Positions 29,801 to 40,022 of a stretch of DNA of 64,000 bases are shown one piece after another. The notes beneath the pieces were generated by a model. It had not been told where the DNA came from and did no database searches. It saw only the letters and a list, made by a program, of their open reading frames with translations. Within the stretch, counting starts at the first letter, position 1, and every line of letters begins with the position of its first letter. The stretch is from Alicyclobacillus acidocaldarius subsp. acidocaldarius Tc-4-1. Lineage in GTDB: Bacteria; Bacillota; Bacilli; Alicyclobacillales; Alicyclobacillaceae. The position numbers and the translations under genes are program-made. Where the stretch lies: assembly GCF_000219875.1 (NCBI RefSeq), contig NC_017167.1, forward strand, positions 1,096,765 through 1,160,764, written 5' to 3'.

Positions 29801-31317
29801 TGGTGCCGAATATCGGGACCATCGCCGTTGGCATTGCGAAGGCCGGGGCGGACATCATCACGCTGTCCGGCTTCGACGGGGGCACGGGCGCGGCACGGGC
29901 GCACGCCATTCGCCACGTCGGCCTGCCGATGGAAATTGGCGTCAAGCTGGCGCATGAGGCGCTCTGCGAAGCGGGACTCCGCGAGTACGTGGAGCTCTGG
30001 GCGGATGGCGGCATGAAGTCGGGGCACGACGTCATGAAGGCCATCCTACTCGGCGCCAACCGGGTGGGCTTCGGCACCATGGCGATGGTCGCCATCGGCT
30101 GCACGGCTTGCCGCGCTTGCCACAAGGACACGTGCCACGTCGGTATTGCGACGCAGATGCACGATCTCGCCGAGGCGCAGGCGAAGGGGCTGAAACAGTT
30201 TGAGCCCCAGGATTTCGACCGCGCGGTCTCGCAACTGGTGCGCTTCTTCTCCGAGGTGGGCAAGCATGTCGAGGTGCTCACGCGCAAGCTCGGCGCGAAG
30301 CGCACGCAGGACCTCGTCGGCCGGAGCGATCTGCTGGTGAACCTGCGCGAGGACGCTCGGCTCGACACGTCGTGGCTGCTTCGGGTCCGCGAGGAATACC
30401 TGGGTCAGGGTTGTCACATCCGCTACCGCACGTTTGAAGAGGCGTATGGCGACGTCATCCAGGACGTGGCAGCCGTTGGGGCGGCGACGGGTACGGACGG
30501 CGTCGTGACGGCAGTGGGATCCAGAGTGACGTCCATCCGAGCCGTGCCGCGTGCGCTCGGCACGAGGCTGTCCGGGGAGAGCATCCGCCAGAAGCGGCGC
30601 GGTGAGGTGGGCCCCATCGTTCACGAGGGCGTGGCGGGCGCCGGATTCGCGGCTTACCACACCGAAGGCATGGTGTCCGTGGCTTTGGGTGGCGCGCAGG
30701 ATGGCGTGGGCAAGGCCGCGTTCGGCGGCAAGATTGTCGTCCTGAAGGGCCAGTGTGCCGATGGCGTCTGGCGTGGCGGCTCGGTCGGCAAGGGCTTGGC
30801 GTACGGTGCGGCCAAGGGGCTCTTCATCATCCAGGGCAACGCAGACGCGCGAGCCTGCATCCGGTTGTCTGGCGCAGACGTCGTCATCGGCGGCGAAATG
30901 GAGGCCCCGGTGCGCGGCGACCTTTCGCACATCGCCAACCGCGCGAACATCAAGGGGTTCGCCTTCGAGTACATGACGGGCGGCCGCGCGGTGGTGTTGG
31001 GCGATCCCGGCCCGTGGATCTGCTCGGGCATGACGGGCGGGCGGGTGTACCTGCGGCACGATCCGGAGATGGGCCTGGACGAAAAGGCGCTTCGGCGGCG
31101 CATTGCCAAGGGCGCGAAGGTCGCGCTCCGCGTGATCGACGCGCAGGGCCGGAACGACATCGTCGAGCTTTTGGGCGCATACCAGCTCGAATTGCGCCGT
31201 TACGGCCAACACGAGGAGGCGCGCCGGCTCCAGAAGCTCATCGACAACCCGTCGCTCCACTTCCTCATGGTCGAGCCCGCGCACGAGATCACGGATCAGG
31301 ACATCGCGACGGAATAA
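26819..31317 (+). CDS. gltB: Glutamate synthase large subunit, apparent frameshift near the N-terminus
   Basis: About 1500-residue NADPH-type GOGAT large subunit making glutamate from glutamine and 2-oxoglutarate. Order: N-terminal class II amidotransferase, central domain, FMN/synthase domain (SSMSFGSQNETAYRAYAEAA, LPGSKVTAQVAAARNAT, GFDGGTGAARAH), 3Fe-4S cysteines in GCTACRACHKDTCHVGIATQ, and the C-terminal GxG repeat domain (GGRAVVLGDPGPW). GTG 26819 has AAGGAG 8 nt upstream and gives a short propeptide before the nucleophile Cys in YDACGIF. The frame then breaks in a T run (26874-26878); one more T would give CGIFSQIEKSGQPS. Possibly a sequencing error. The small subunit gltD is not adjacent. 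Confidence 0.9.
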
Positions 31318-31332
31318 AGATTGATGCATGGG

Positions 31333-31355
31333 CGGCCGTCCCTCTGGGACGGCCG
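31333..31355 (+). terminator. Stem-loop after gltB
   Basis: CGGCCGTCCC (31333-31342) pairs perfectly with GGGACGGCCG (31346-31355) around a 3-nt loop, 15 nt after the gltB stop. The following TTCGACTGTCC is a poor T-tract, but the stem is strong and separates gltB from the argFGH promoter. Confidence 0.75.
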
Positions 31356-31399
31356 TTCGACTGTCCGGAGGCCTATGCGGATACGCGCCATAGCCGGAG

Positions 31400-31436
31400 T
31401 TGATAGATATACAGATTCGTGTATAATGATGCAAGG
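31400..31436 (+). promoter_or_regulatory. argFGH promoter with ARG box
   Basis: TTGATA (31400-31405), 16 bp, TATAAT (31422-31427). Over the -10 and start point, CGTGTATAATGATGCAAGG (31418-31436) matches the Bacillus ARG consensus at 14 of 19 positions, including the ATGCAA core. ArgR binding here would block RNA polymerase. A leader of about 85 nt precedes argF. Confidence 0.75.
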
Positions 31437-31517
31437 ACGATCAACTGACGCTTCCTTGACGGTACACGGACGCACAGAAATACATCGCTCGCGAAAGAGC
31501 GGAGAGGAGTTTCGGCT

Positions 31518-32585
31518 GTGGCAGTGTGGGATATGAAGAACGCCCTTGGACGCGGATCGTCGACTGTCGTGCCGCTGGGTTCCAACTATCTGTCGGTTCG
31601 GCTGCAGAATGCGCTCTGGTCCTGCCATCGCGTCATGGCGGGCAAGGACCTGCTTCATTTCAGCGATCTGTCCGGTGACGATTTGCGCAATCTCGTGCAT
31701 CTCGCCGAGTTGCTGAAAGAAGCGCAAAAGTCGCGGTTCACGCACACCCTTCTCGCCGGCAAAACGCTCGGCATGATCTTTGATAAATCGTCGACGCGAA
31801 CCCGAATCTCGTTTGAGGTCGGCATGTTGCAGCTCGGAGGCCACGCCCTGTTCCTGCCCGGGAACATGCTGCAGACCGGGCGCGGCGAGCCGATCTCCGA
31901 CACGGCGCGGGTGATGTCGCGTTACCTGGACGGCGTGATGATCCGGACGTTCCGCCAGCAGGACGTCGAGGAGTTCGCCAAGTACGCGGATATTCCTGTG
32001 ATTAATGGATTGACTGATGAATTCCATCCGTGCCAGCTGCTCGCGGACGCGCTGACCATCCTCGAGCACAAGGGGCGGCTCGAAGGCATTACGGTGGCGT
32101 TCATCGGAGACGGCAACAACCTCGCTCATTCCTGGCTGCAGCTCGCGCCGAAGCTCGGCATGAACATCCGCGTGGCGACGCCCCCAGGCTATCAGCCCAT
32201 GCAGTGGGTCGTCGAAGAGGCGAAGTTGCACGCCGTCCAGCAGGGGACGGAGGTGCTCGTCACGACGGATCCGGAGCGGGCCATCGAGGGCGCGGACGTG
32301 GTATACACCGACACTTGGGTGTCGATGGGCGATGAGGAAGAAGCGGAAGAGCGTCTGAAGCACTTCGAGGGGTATCAGGTGAACGAGAAGCTGTGCGCCC
32401 TCGCGAAACCGGACTATGTGTTCATGCACTGTCTGCCCGCGCACCGCGGCGAGGAAGTGTCGCCGGACGTGATCGACGGGCCGCACTCCATCATCTTTGA
32501 TCAGGCGGAAAATCGGCTACACGCGCAGAAGGCGGTGCTCGCCGCCACCATGGCGGATGCCAGCGCGTTTGGGGAGGATATGTGA
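31518..32585 (+). CDS. argF: Ornithine carbamoyltransferase
   Basis: 355-residue enzyme forming citrulline from ornithine and carbamoyl phosphate. Carbamoyl-phosphate loop [13 protein letters not shown], then [12 protein letters not shown], ornithine-side [15 protein letters not shown], and the Cys loop [16 protein letters not shown] 31518 follows GGAGAGGAG; the N-terminal extension of about 40 residues before the usual start ([13 protein letters not shown]) is longer than in most OTCases, so translation may instead start at ATG 31635. The stop overlaps the argG start. Confidence 0.95.
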   Translation: MAVWDMKNALGRGSSTVVPLGSNYLSVRLQNALWSCHRVMAGKDLLHFSDLSGDDLRNLVHLAELLKEAQKSRFTHTLLAGKTLGMIFDKSSTRTRISFEVGMLQLGGHALFLPGNMLQTGRGEPISDTARVMSRYLDGVMIRTFRQQDVEEFAKYADIPVINGLTDEFHPCQLLADALTILEHKGRLEGITVAFIGDGNNLAHSWLQLAPKLGMNIRVATPPGYQPMQWVVEEAKLHAVQQGTEVLVTTDPERAIEGADVVYTDTWVSMGDEEEAEERLKHFEGYQVNEKLCALAKPDYVFMHCLPAHRGEEVSPDVIDGPHSIIFDQAENRLHAQKAVLAATMADASAFGEDM

Positions 32586-33847
32586 TGGCAGAAAAGCTCG
32601 TGCTCGCCTACTCGGGCGGACTGGATACCTCGGTCTCCATCCCGTGGATTCGGGATCACTACGGCTATGACGTGATTGCGATGTGCGTGGACGTCGGCGA
32701 AGGCAAAGATCTGGACGCCACGCAGGCGAAGGCCATTCAGGTGGGCGCAATCAAATCGTACAAGATTGATGCGAAGGCGCAGTTTGCGGAGTCCTTCATT
32801 CTGCCGGCGCTCAAGGCAAACGCCCTATACGAGGGCAAGTACCCGCTCGCCTCGGCCTTGTCGCGCCCTCTGATTTCGAAGCTGCTCGTGGAGGTGGCCG
32901 AACGCGAAGGCGCGGTGGCGGTTGCGCACGGCTGCACGGGCAAGGGGAACGATCAGGTCCGATTCGAGGTGTCCATCCACGCGCTGAATCCGAACCTGAA
33001 GGTGATTGCGCCGGTGCGCGAGTGGGGGTTCACGCGGGACGAGGAAATCCGCTATGCGAAGGAGCACGGCGTCCCCATCCCGGTCGATCTCGACAATCCC
33101 TACAGCATCGACGCGAACCTCTGGGGCCGCGCGATTGAGTGCGGCGTGCTCGAAGATCCGTGGCAGGAGGCGCCGGAGGGCGCGTTTTTGTGGACCGTCT
33201 CGCCGGAAAAGGCGCCTGACGAGCCCGAGGAAATCGTGATCTCGTTCGAGCAGGGCAAGCCGGTGGCCTTAAACGGCGAGCCGCTTCCGCTCGTCGACCT
33301 GATTCACCGGGTGAACGAGATCGCCGGGCGGCACGGCGTCGGCCGGATCGATCACGTCGAAAACCGGCTCGTCGGCATCAAGTCGCGCGAGGTGTACGAG
33401 TCGCCCGCGGGCAAGGTGCTCATCATGGCGCACCAGGAGCTGGAGCACCTCACGCTGACCAGGGAAGTGCTGCAGTACAAGATGGGGCTCGAGCTCGAGT
33501 ACGCGAAGCTCATCTACAACGGGCTCTGGTACTCGCCGCTCAAAGCGGCCTTCGACGCGTTCATCGACGAGACGCAAAAATACGTGACGGGCGATGTGCG
33601 CGTGAAGCTGTACAAGGGCCACGCGCAGGCGACGGGCCGCAAGTCGCCGTATTCGCTCTACCGGCACGATCTCGCCACGTACGAGACGGGCGACAAGTTC
33701 GATCACGGCGCGGCGGTCGGGTTCATCCGCCTGTACGGGCTGCCGACGACGGTGTACGCCACGCTGCATGCGGGCGAGGAAAAGCCGACGAACCTGGGCG
33801 ATGACGCCTACTCCGTGCTCGGCGACGAGGTGGAGGCCAAGGCATGA
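32585..33847 (+). CDS. argG: Argininosuccinate synthase
   Basis: 420-residue ATP-dependent ligase joining citrulline and aspartate. The PP-loop is [15 protein letters not shown] at the N-terminus, followed by [15 protein letters not shown] and the C-terminal [22 protein letters not shown] (part of the tetramer region). ATG 32585 overlaps the argF stop (TGATG), so translation is coupled. Intact and of normal length. Confidence 0.97.
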   Translation: MAEKLVLAYSGGLDTSVSIPWIRDHYGYDVIAMCVDVGEGKDLDATQAKAIQVGAIKSYKIDAKAQFAESFILPALKANALYEGKYPLASALSRPLISKLLVEVAEREGAVAVAHGCTGKGNDQVRFEVSIHALNPNLKVIAPVREWGFTRDEEIRYAKEHGVPIPVDLDNPYSIDANLWGRAIECGVLEDPWQEAPEGAFLWTVSPEKAPDEPEEIVISFEQGKPVALNGEPLPLVDLIHRVNEIAGRHGVGRIDHVENRLVGIKSREVYESPAGKVLIMAHQELEHLTLTREVLQYKMGLELEYAKLIYNGLWYSPLKAAFDAFIDETQKYVTGDVRVKLYKGHAQATGRKSPYSLYRHDLATYETGDKFDHGAAVGFIRLYGLPTTVYATLHAGEEKPTNLGDDAYSVLGDEVEAKA

Positions 33848-35223
33848 AGCTTTGGGGCGGACGCTTCAACGAAGACACGAACCAGCTTGTGCTCGAGTAC
33901 ACGGCGTCCATCTCGTTCGACAAGCGCCTGTTGCCCTACGATATCCGCGGTTCCATCGCGCACGCGAGGATGCTCGGCCAGACCGGCATCCTCGCGCCGC
34001 ATGAGGCGCGCGCCATCATCGACGGGCTCGAATCGCTGCTCGCGGACTACGAGGCGGGCAAGCTCGAGTTTCGCCTCGAGGATGAGGACGTGCACATGAA
34101 TGTCGAACGGCTGCTCACGGAGCGCATTGGCGACGTCGCGAAGAAGCTTCACACGGCGCGGAGCCGGAACGATCAGGTGGCGCTCGACATGCACCTGTGG
34201 GCTCGCGACGCGGTGGACGAGCTTTTGGCGGGGGTCAAGCGCCTCGAGCGCGCGCTGCTTAGCGCGGCCGAACGCCATTTGGACGTGATTGTGCCTGGAT
34301 TCACGCACCTGCAGCGGGCCCAGCCCGTGCTCTTCGCCCATCACCTCCTGGCGTACGTGTGGATGCTGGTGCGCGATGAGCGGCGACTGCTGGCGCTGAA
34401 GGACGAGATCGACATGATGCCCCTTGGCGCCGCGGCGCTCGCGGGCACGACGTTTCCCATCGACCGGGAGATGGTTGCGGAAGAGCTGGGCTTTACGCGG
34501 CTCTACGAAAACTCGATGGATGCGGTCTCGGATCGGGACTATCTGCTGGGCCTACTCTTCAACTGCGCGACCCTGATGACGCACCTATCCCGCCTCGCGG
34601 AGGAGATGGTGCTCTGGTCGAGCGAGGAGTTTGGCTGGATTGAACTTTCGGATGCCTACGCGACGGGTTCGAGCATCATGCCGCAGAAGAAAAACCCGGA
34701 CGTGCCGGAGTTGGTGCGCGGGAAGACGGGCCGTGTGTACGGGCACCTCATGGGCCTCCTGACCGTCCTCAAGGGCTTGCCGCTTGCGTACAACAAGGAC
34801 CTGCAGGAAGACAAGGAAGGCGCCTTCGACGCGGTCGACACGGTAGTGCCGGCGCTCGAACTCATGGCGGGCACGGTCGAGACGATGAAGGTGCGCCGAG
34901 AAAGGCTTCAGCACGCGTTCGCGCGCGATTTCTCGAACGCGACCGATCTCGCCGACTACTTGGTGCGCAAGGGGCTTCCGTTCCGGGAGGCCCACGAGGT
35001 GGTCGGCCGGCTCGTGTCGGACGCGCTCGCGAAGGGGACGAATCTGGCGGGATTGTCCCTCGAAGAGATGCAAGCGAGATCGCCTTTGATTGACGAGGAC
35101 GCGTACGAGGCGCTCGATATCGCGCGCGTCGTGGAGGCTCGCCAGTCGCGCGGCGGCACTGCGCCGTCTGCGGTGCGGTTGCAGCTCGTGCTCGCCAAGG
35201 AGGCCGTCGAAGGGCAAGGCTGA
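33844..35223 (+). CDS. argH: Argininosuccinate lyase
   Basis: 459-residue fumarase/aspartase-superfamily enzyme releasing arginine and fumarate. Motifs: [12 protein letters not shown] at the N-terminus, [34 protein letters not shown] and the flexible signature loop [20 protein letters not shown]. It overlaps argG by 4 nt (ATGA) and closes the argFGH operon. GAGGGC/GCCCTC just after the stop is a weak terminator, and ISLre2 copy B starts 34 bp downstream. Confidence 0.97.
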   Translation: MKLWGGRFNEDTNQLVLEYTASISFDKRLLPYDIRGSIAHARMLGQTGILAPHEARAIIDGLESLLADYEAGKLEFRLEDEDVHMNVERLLTERIGDVAKKLHTARSRNDQVALDMHLWARDAVDELLAGVKRLERALLSAAERHLDVIVPGFTHLQRAQPVLFAHHLLAYVWMLVRDERRLLALKDEIDMMPLGAAALAGTTFPIDREMVAEELGFTRLYENSMDAVSDRDYLLGLLFNCATLMTHLSRLAEEMVLWSSEEFGWIELSDAYATGSSIMPQKKNPDVPELVRGKTGRVYGHLMGLLTVLKGLPLAYNKDLQEDKEGAFDAVDTVVPALELMAGTVETMKVRRERLQHAFARDFSNATDLADYLVRKGLPFREAHEVVGRLVSDALAKGTNLAGLSLEEMQARSPLIDEDAYEALDIARVVEARQSRGGTAPSAVRLQLVLAKEAVEGQG

Positions 35224-35257
35224 GGGCGTCTTGGCCCTCGTGGCGCTCGCAGCCGCG

Positions 35258-36869
35258 GAGCGTATAAAGTTTGAGTAGGGGTTGTTCTCGGGAGGATTTT
35301 CCGGGGACAAAGAGAAGAGACCTCACTGAGCACAAAAACAACCCGCGTTCGGAGCGCGGATGAAGAGGTGAGGTCTCTCATGTTGGATATTCGTGATGGC
35401 GCGGCGGGTTTCCTGCCGCTGTGGATGAATCTGTTGTGGTTGTCTGAGCATCCGTGCGACTTCGCGATTCTTGAAGAGAGGCTCATGAGGTCCTTCGGCG
35501 AATTCATGAGGGAAATGGTTCCGCGCTTGCTCGAAGCGTGGGACGAGAAGCTGGCGGCGGAGCGTGACCGAAATGAGTGGGAACTTATTCAGCGTAAACC
35601 ACGGACGGTCGTGTCCACCCTGGGAGAGATCACGTATCGTCGGCGTTACTACCGCAATCGAAAAGACGGGCGAACGTCGCTTCCTGTTGGATGAGGTAGC
35701 AGGGTTCGAACCCCGTCGTCGATTGAGCGGGAAGTTAAGAGACCAAGCTGTGGCGTTGGCTTTTAGATGTGTCGTACCGGCGCGCGGCAGAGATTCTACA
35801 GACTTGGGTGCCGGACATCAGCGCGATGGCGATTTGGCAAGAAGTGCAAAGGCTCGGAGGGGAGAAGCGCGTCCGAGCGGAGCTGGAGCGGGAGAAGGTG
35901 TTCGAACAAGGAGACGCTCCGGGAGGGAGACGCAAAGCCGAGACACTCTTCGTGGAAGCGGATGGCGTGTATGTCCGAGGGCGCAGGGAGGAAGAGGGCC
36001 AGTCACACTTCGAATTGAAGGTGGCCGTGGCGTATGAAGGCAAGCAGGAACAAGGGCGGGAACGGCGCGCCCTGATGAATCGACAGGTGGTCGCGGGGAC
36101 TGAGGAAGCTGAACGCTTCTGGGAGGAAGCGGTGTCCTCTTTTTGGGCGCGTGTGGGATTGGGCCAGCGTGAAACGATGTTGGCTCGGCGCGGACGGGGC
36201 GGAATGGGCGAAGAAGGGCGTCGGAATGCTCCCTGGGGGCTCGATATCGATTGGATCCCTTTCACCTGCGGCAGGCGATGGTTGCGGCCTTGGGACGGGA
36301 GACGCAGGCCTACCGGAAGGTATGGGATGCGGTGAGAACCGAGGAGTGGTCGCGGGTAGAAAAGGTGCTGACGAAGATGGAGAAGCAAAGCGAAGGGCGA
36401 AGAAGCAGCGTATCTCGAAGCTGAAATCATACATGGAGAGAATTGGGCAAGGCATTGTGGGCGATGATGATGTGGTGAGTCTGGGTGCAATTGAGGGCCA
36501 GGTGTTCCACCACGTGGCGCGACGGATGAAGCGCCATGGGGCACGTTGGAGCAAGCCAGGGGCGGATGCGTTAGTGCGGCTGATTGCAACGCGCGCCAAT
36601 CACGAGCCTCTGCGGGCCAACACGCCTTCTCGTTCGGAAATGCAGGCGGAAGTGCCGGTGAAGACAAAGCCAGTGAACGAGGCGGAAATCGCGAGACGGG
36701 TCGAAGAAGCGGCGACTTGGCTGGAAAAACACATGCCAGCATTGGTCGGTCCGCATGCGGACCGACCATGGGTGAAGTACGTGCTTCGTGAGCTCGCCAG
36801 AGTTTCAGCCACGGTTGCCTGACTCAACCTAAGCGGTGAGGTCCTCCCCTACGACAACTTGACACGGAC
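35258..36869 (+). mobile_element. ISLre2-family element, copy B
   Basis: 1612 bp with the same ends as copy A and an exact 9-bp target duplication GCAGCCGCG (35249-35257 and 36870-36878). It lies between argH and the aspartokinase gene, about 85 bp ahead of the latter, and could change its upstream transcription. Differences from copies A and C are nearly all in homopolymer lengths. Confidence 0.96.
35380..36822 (+). pseudogene. ISLre2 (UPF0236) transposase, frameshifted copy B
   Basis: Starts MLDIRDGAAGFLPLWMNLLW at ATG 35380 with the same leader hairpin (AGAGACCTCAC...GTGAGGTCTCT) as copy A. Frame breaks are seen at an A run near 35661-35664 (four A, three in A and C), a T run near 35761-35764, the T5G3 stretch near 36139-36146, and later runs. 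The C-terminal frame from about 36436 to 36822 (GDDDVVSLGAIEGQVFHH to RELARVSATVA) is open. Not translatable as one protein as given. Confidence 0.9.
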
Positions 36870-36955
36870 GCAGCCGCGCTCCGGCTTCCGCCCTGGCTCA
36901 GAGATCAGGTAAGATAGACGAAATGGCGCCATCATGGAGATAAGGAGTGGAGAAG

Positions 36956-38191
36956 GTGCTCGTCGTACAGAAATATGGCGGCACGTCCGTGGGATCGACG
37001 GAGCGGATCCGGGCCGTGGCGGACCGCATCGCCCGGACCCGCGCCGAGGGGCACGACGTGGTGGTGGTGGTCTCCGCTATGGGCCACACCACCGACGAGT
37101 TGGTCGATCTCGCCGGAGCCATCGTGGACAGGCCGGATTCTCGGGAGATGGATCAGCTCCTCGCGACAGGGGAGCAGGTGTCAGCGGCGCTTTTGGCCAT
37201 GCGGCTCATCTCGCTCGGCGTGCCGGCGAAGTCGCTCACAGGTTGGCAGGCCGGGATTGCCACCGAGCCGGTGCACGGCAACGCCCGCGTGGCGAGAATC
37301 GACACGGCGGCGCTGAGGGCGCTTCTGGCGCAGGGCGTCGTGCCGGTGGTGACGGGATTTCAGGGCATTGCGGACGGCGAGGTCACGACGCTCGGGCGCG
37401 GCGGATCGGACACCTCGGCCGTGGCCATCGCGGCAGCGCTCGGCGCGGATCTCTGCGAGATCTACACCGACGTCGAAGGCGTGTACACGACGGACCCGCG
37501 CGTCGTGAAGACTGCGCAAAAGCTCGCGGCCATCTCGTACGACGAGATGCTCGAGCTCGCCAACCTCGGTGCCCAGGTGCTGCACCCGCGCGCCGTGGAA
37601 AACGCCAAGCACTTCGGCGTGAAGCTCGTCGTGAGGTCCAGTTTTACGGAAAGGGATGGGACACAAGTCGTGGCGGAGAATCAGCTGGAAGGCCGCCGGG
37701 TAGTCACCGGCATCGCGTTTGAACGCCAGGTGGCGCGCATCGCCGTCGTCGGCGTGCCCGTTGAGGAACACGCGCTTGCGGCCATCTTCTCGGCGCTGGC
37801 CGATCGCGGCGTGAACGTGGACGTGATTGTCCAGAGCGTGGTGGACGAGCAGGCGGTGGACGTGTCGTTCACGGTGCACGAGAGCGATCTCGACAAAGCG
37901 GAGCAGATTGTGGCGGAGTTGCAGCCCAAGATTGGCTTTAAGCGAATCGAGAAGGAGTCGCCGCTCGCGAAGGTGTCCATCGTGGGCGCGGGCATGATCT
38001 CGAACCCGGGCGTGGCGGCGCAGATGTTTGTGGCGCTTCGCGATGCCAAGGTGCCGATTCACATGGTGACCACCTCGGAGATCAAGGTGTCGTGCGTGAT
38101 TCCGGCCGACTTGGTCGAGGTGGCGGTGCAGGCGCTGCACCGGGCGTTTATCGAGGCGGAAGCCGTGACGCCCTTGACCCATGCGCGATAG
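36956..38191 (+). CDS. lysC: Aspartokinase
   Basis: 411-residue aspartate kinase, first step to lysine, threonine, methionine and diaminopimelate. Kinase signature VVQKYGGTSVGS at the N-terminus, GRGGSDTSAVAIAAALGAD (nucleotide site), YTDVEGVYTTDPR, then two ACT domains (VARIAVVGVPVEEHALAAIF and KVSIVGAGMISNPGVAAQMF), the lysine-sensitive layout. GTG 36956 is preferred: AAGGAG lies 8 nt upstream, whereas GTG 36947 touches that SD. An internal start giving a regulatory beta subunit, as in Bacillus LysC, was not located. ISLre2 copy B sits just upstream. Confidence 0.93.
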   Translation: MLVVQKYGGTSVGSTERIRAVADRIARTRAEGHDVVVVVSAMGHTTDELVDLAGAIVDRPDSREMDQLLATGEQVSAALLAMRLISLGVPAKSLTGWQAGIATEPVHGNARVARIDTAALRALLAQGVVPVVTGFQGIADGEVTTLGRGGSDTSAVAIAAALGADLCEIYTDVEGVYTTDPRVVKTAQKLAAISYDEMLELANLGAQVLHPRAVENAKHFGVKLVVRSSFTERDGTQVVAENQLEGRRVVTGIAFERQVARIAVVGVPVEEHALAAIFSALADRGVNVDVIVQSVVDEQAVDVSFTVHESDLDKAEQIVAELQPKIGFKRIEKESPLAKVSIVGAGMISNPGVAAQMFVALRDAKVPIHMVTTSEIKVSCVIPADLVEVAVQALHRAFIEAEAVTPLTHAR

Positions 38192-38201
38192 TTTTTATAG
38201 T
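38174..38201 (+). promoter_or_regulatory. Promoter of the serA riboswitch transcript
   Basis: TTGACC (38174-38179), 16 bp, TATAGT (38196-38201) lies at the 3' end of lysC, with a predicted start point near 38208 just before the ZTP-type aptamer. It would make a leader of about 165 nt ahead of serA. Confidence 0.65.
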
Positions 38202-38220
38202 CAGAACTGTGAGCCAAGAT

Positions 38221-38304
38221 GATAGAGAAGCTGTCGCATGACTGGCGGATGACGTGGGTGACCACGGGGGAGTGCGACAGTGGAAGAGCCGGCCGCCTGG
38301 GCAC
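38221..38304 (+). ncRNA. ZTP (pfl-motif) riboswitch upstream of serA
   Basis: The leader has the conserved landmarks of the pfl/ZTP aptamer: GACTGGCGGA after the first strand, a hairpin CGTGG-GTGA-CCACG (38253-38266) followed by GGGGAG, a closing helix CTGTCGCA (38231-38238) with TGCGACAG (38273-38280), and the hallmark 3' block GCCGGCCGCCTGGGCAC (38288-38304). ZTP reports shortage of 10-formyl-tetrahydrofolate. A CGCGCG-TCT-CGCGCG hairpin follows without a U-tract, so control of translation or an unusual terminator is possible. Gene controlled: serA and probably serC and the HAD gene. Confidence 0.85.
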
Positions 38305-38372
38305 TTGTACGCGCGTCTCGCGCGGAGTGACTAGGGGCCGTTCATTGTACTTATGGAGTGGTGAGAGAGAAC

Positions 38373-39962
38373 ATGGCGACCAAGATCTTGGTGACGGACG
38401 ACATCTCCCAGGCGGGCATCGACATCCTCTCCGGCCTCGAGGGCGCGGAGGTCGTCGTCAGGACGAACCTCACCCCGGACGAGCTGAAGGAGGCCATTGC
38501 CGACGCGGACGCCCTCGTGGTGCGTTCGCAGACGCGCGTGACGGGGGACGTGATCGAGCGTGCGAAAAAGCTCAAGGTCATCGGCCGCGCGGGCGTCGGC
38601 GTCGACAACATCGACCTCGAGGCGGCCACCCGCCGTGGCATCCTGGTCATCAACGCCCCAGATGGCAACACCATTGCGGCGGCGGAGCACACCTTCGCGA
38701 TGATGATCAGCCTTGCGCGGCACATCCCCGCGGCCCATCGGGATCTCCTCCAGGGCAACTGGAACCGCAAGAAGTGGATTGGCGTCGAGCTTCGCGGCAA
38801 GACGCTGGCCGTGCTCGGCATGGGCCGCATTGGCACCGAGGTCGCGAAGCGCGCGAAGGCGTTCGGCATGACCGTCCTCGGGTATGATCCGTTCCTCACG
38901 GAGGAGCGCGCGCAGAGCCTCGGCGTGAAACGGTGCGATCTCGACACCGCCATTCGCGAGGCCGACTTCATCACCGTGCACACGCCGCTCACGAAAGAGA
39001 CGCACCACATGATTGATGCAGGCCGGATCGCCCAGATGAAGGAGGGCGTGCGGATCATCAACTGCGCGCGCGGCGGCATCATCGACGAGATGGCGCTCGC
39101 GGAGGCGCTCGAAACAGGGCGCGTGACGGGCGCGGCCATCGACGTGTTTGAGCAGGAGCCGCTGCCGATGGATCACCCGCTTCGCCGCTGCCCGAACGTC
39201 GTGTTGACGCCGCACCTCGGCGCGTCGACGGTGGAGGCGCAGGAGAACGTGGCGATTCAGGTGGCGGAGGAAATCGTGCAGGTGCTTCGCGACGACACCT
39301 TCGAGCACGCGGTGAACCTGCCGAGCTTGAGCCAGCGCCAGAAGGAGCGGCTCGCACCGTACCTCGCCCTCGCGGAGCAACTGGGACTTTTTGCGGCGCA
39401 GCTCGCGCAGGGCGCGCCTTCGAGCATGACCGTGCGCTACGCCGGCGACGCTTCCGATCCGGACGGCGGCTACCTCACCCGCACCGTGTTGAAAGGCTTC
39501 TTCAGTTTCCAGTACGACGGCGAGGTCAACTACGTCAACGCGCTGCGGTACGCGGAAGACGCGGGCCTGCGCGTGCAGGAGGTGCGCGAGTCGCGCGGCC
39601 GGGTGTACACGAACGAGGTGGAGATCTCGGTCGCGACGGACAACGGCACCCACCGCGTCACGGGCACGGTCCTCGGGGAGTATGGGCCGCGCATTGTCGA
39701 GCTCGACGGGTATCCCATTGACACGCCCATCGAAGGCATTCTCATTTACACGCGGCACGAGGACCGGCCCGGCATGATCGGCCGCATCGGCACGCTCTTG
39801 GGCGATCGCGACATCAACATCGCGGGCATGCAGGTGGGCCGGCGGGAGACGGGCGGAGAAGCGGTGATGCTCCTGTCGGTCGACAAGCGCGTGCCCCAGG
39901 ACGTGATCGACGAGATCGCGAAGCATCCCGGCATTCGGCTGGTCAGGGCCATCGAACTGTGA
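38373..39962 (+). CDS. serA: D-3-phosphoglycerate dehydrogenase
   Basis: 529-residue long-form SerA, oxidising 3-phosphoglycerate at the entry to serine synthesis. The NAD site is LAVLGMGRIGTEVAKRAKAF; active-site Arg/Glu/His regions are INCARGGIIDEMAL and LTPHLGASTVEAQENVA. A linker (ASB) domain and a C-terminal ACT domain (ILIYTRHEDRPGMIGRIGTL) follow. ATG 38373 gives MATKILVTDDIS; the SD is GTGAGAGAGA. The message begins with a ZTP-type riboswitch, which links serine (the main one-carbon donor through GlyA) to folate status. Confidence 0.96.
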   Translation: MATKILVTDDISQAGIDILSGLEGAEVVVRTNLTPDELKEAIADADALVVRSQTRVTGDVIERAKKLKVIGRAGVGVDNIDLEAATRRGILVINAPDGNTIAAAEHTFAMMISLARHIPAAHRDLLQGNWNRKKWIGVELRGKTLAVLGMGRIGTEVAKRAKAFGMTVLGYDPFLTEERAQSLGVKRCDLDTAIREADFITVHTPLTKETHHMIDAGRIAQMKEGVRIINCARGGIIDEMALAEALETGRVTGAAIDVFEQEPLPMDHPLRRCPNVVLTPHLGASTVEAQENVAIQVAEEIVQVLRDDTFEHAVNLPSLSQRQKERLAPYLALAEQLGLFAAQLAQGAPSSMTVRYAGDASDPDGGYLTRTVLKGFFSFQYDGEVNYVNALRYAEDAGLRVQEVRESRGRVYTNEVEISVATDNGTHRVTGTVLGEYGPRIVELDGYPIDTPIEGILIYTRHEDRPGMIGRIGTLLGDRDINIAGMQVGRRETGGEAVMLLSVDKRVPQDVIDEIAKHPGIRLVRAIEL

Positions 39963-40022
39963 CAGGCGGGCGCAGGCGCACATCGGCGCCCTTGAGAGAG
40001 ATCTGCTGAAGGAGTGGAGACC

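Noticed and set aside
28609-31434. Two long minus-strand frames (472 and 462 codons) across gltB
   Set aside because: Both are shadows of the well-recognised gltB sequence.
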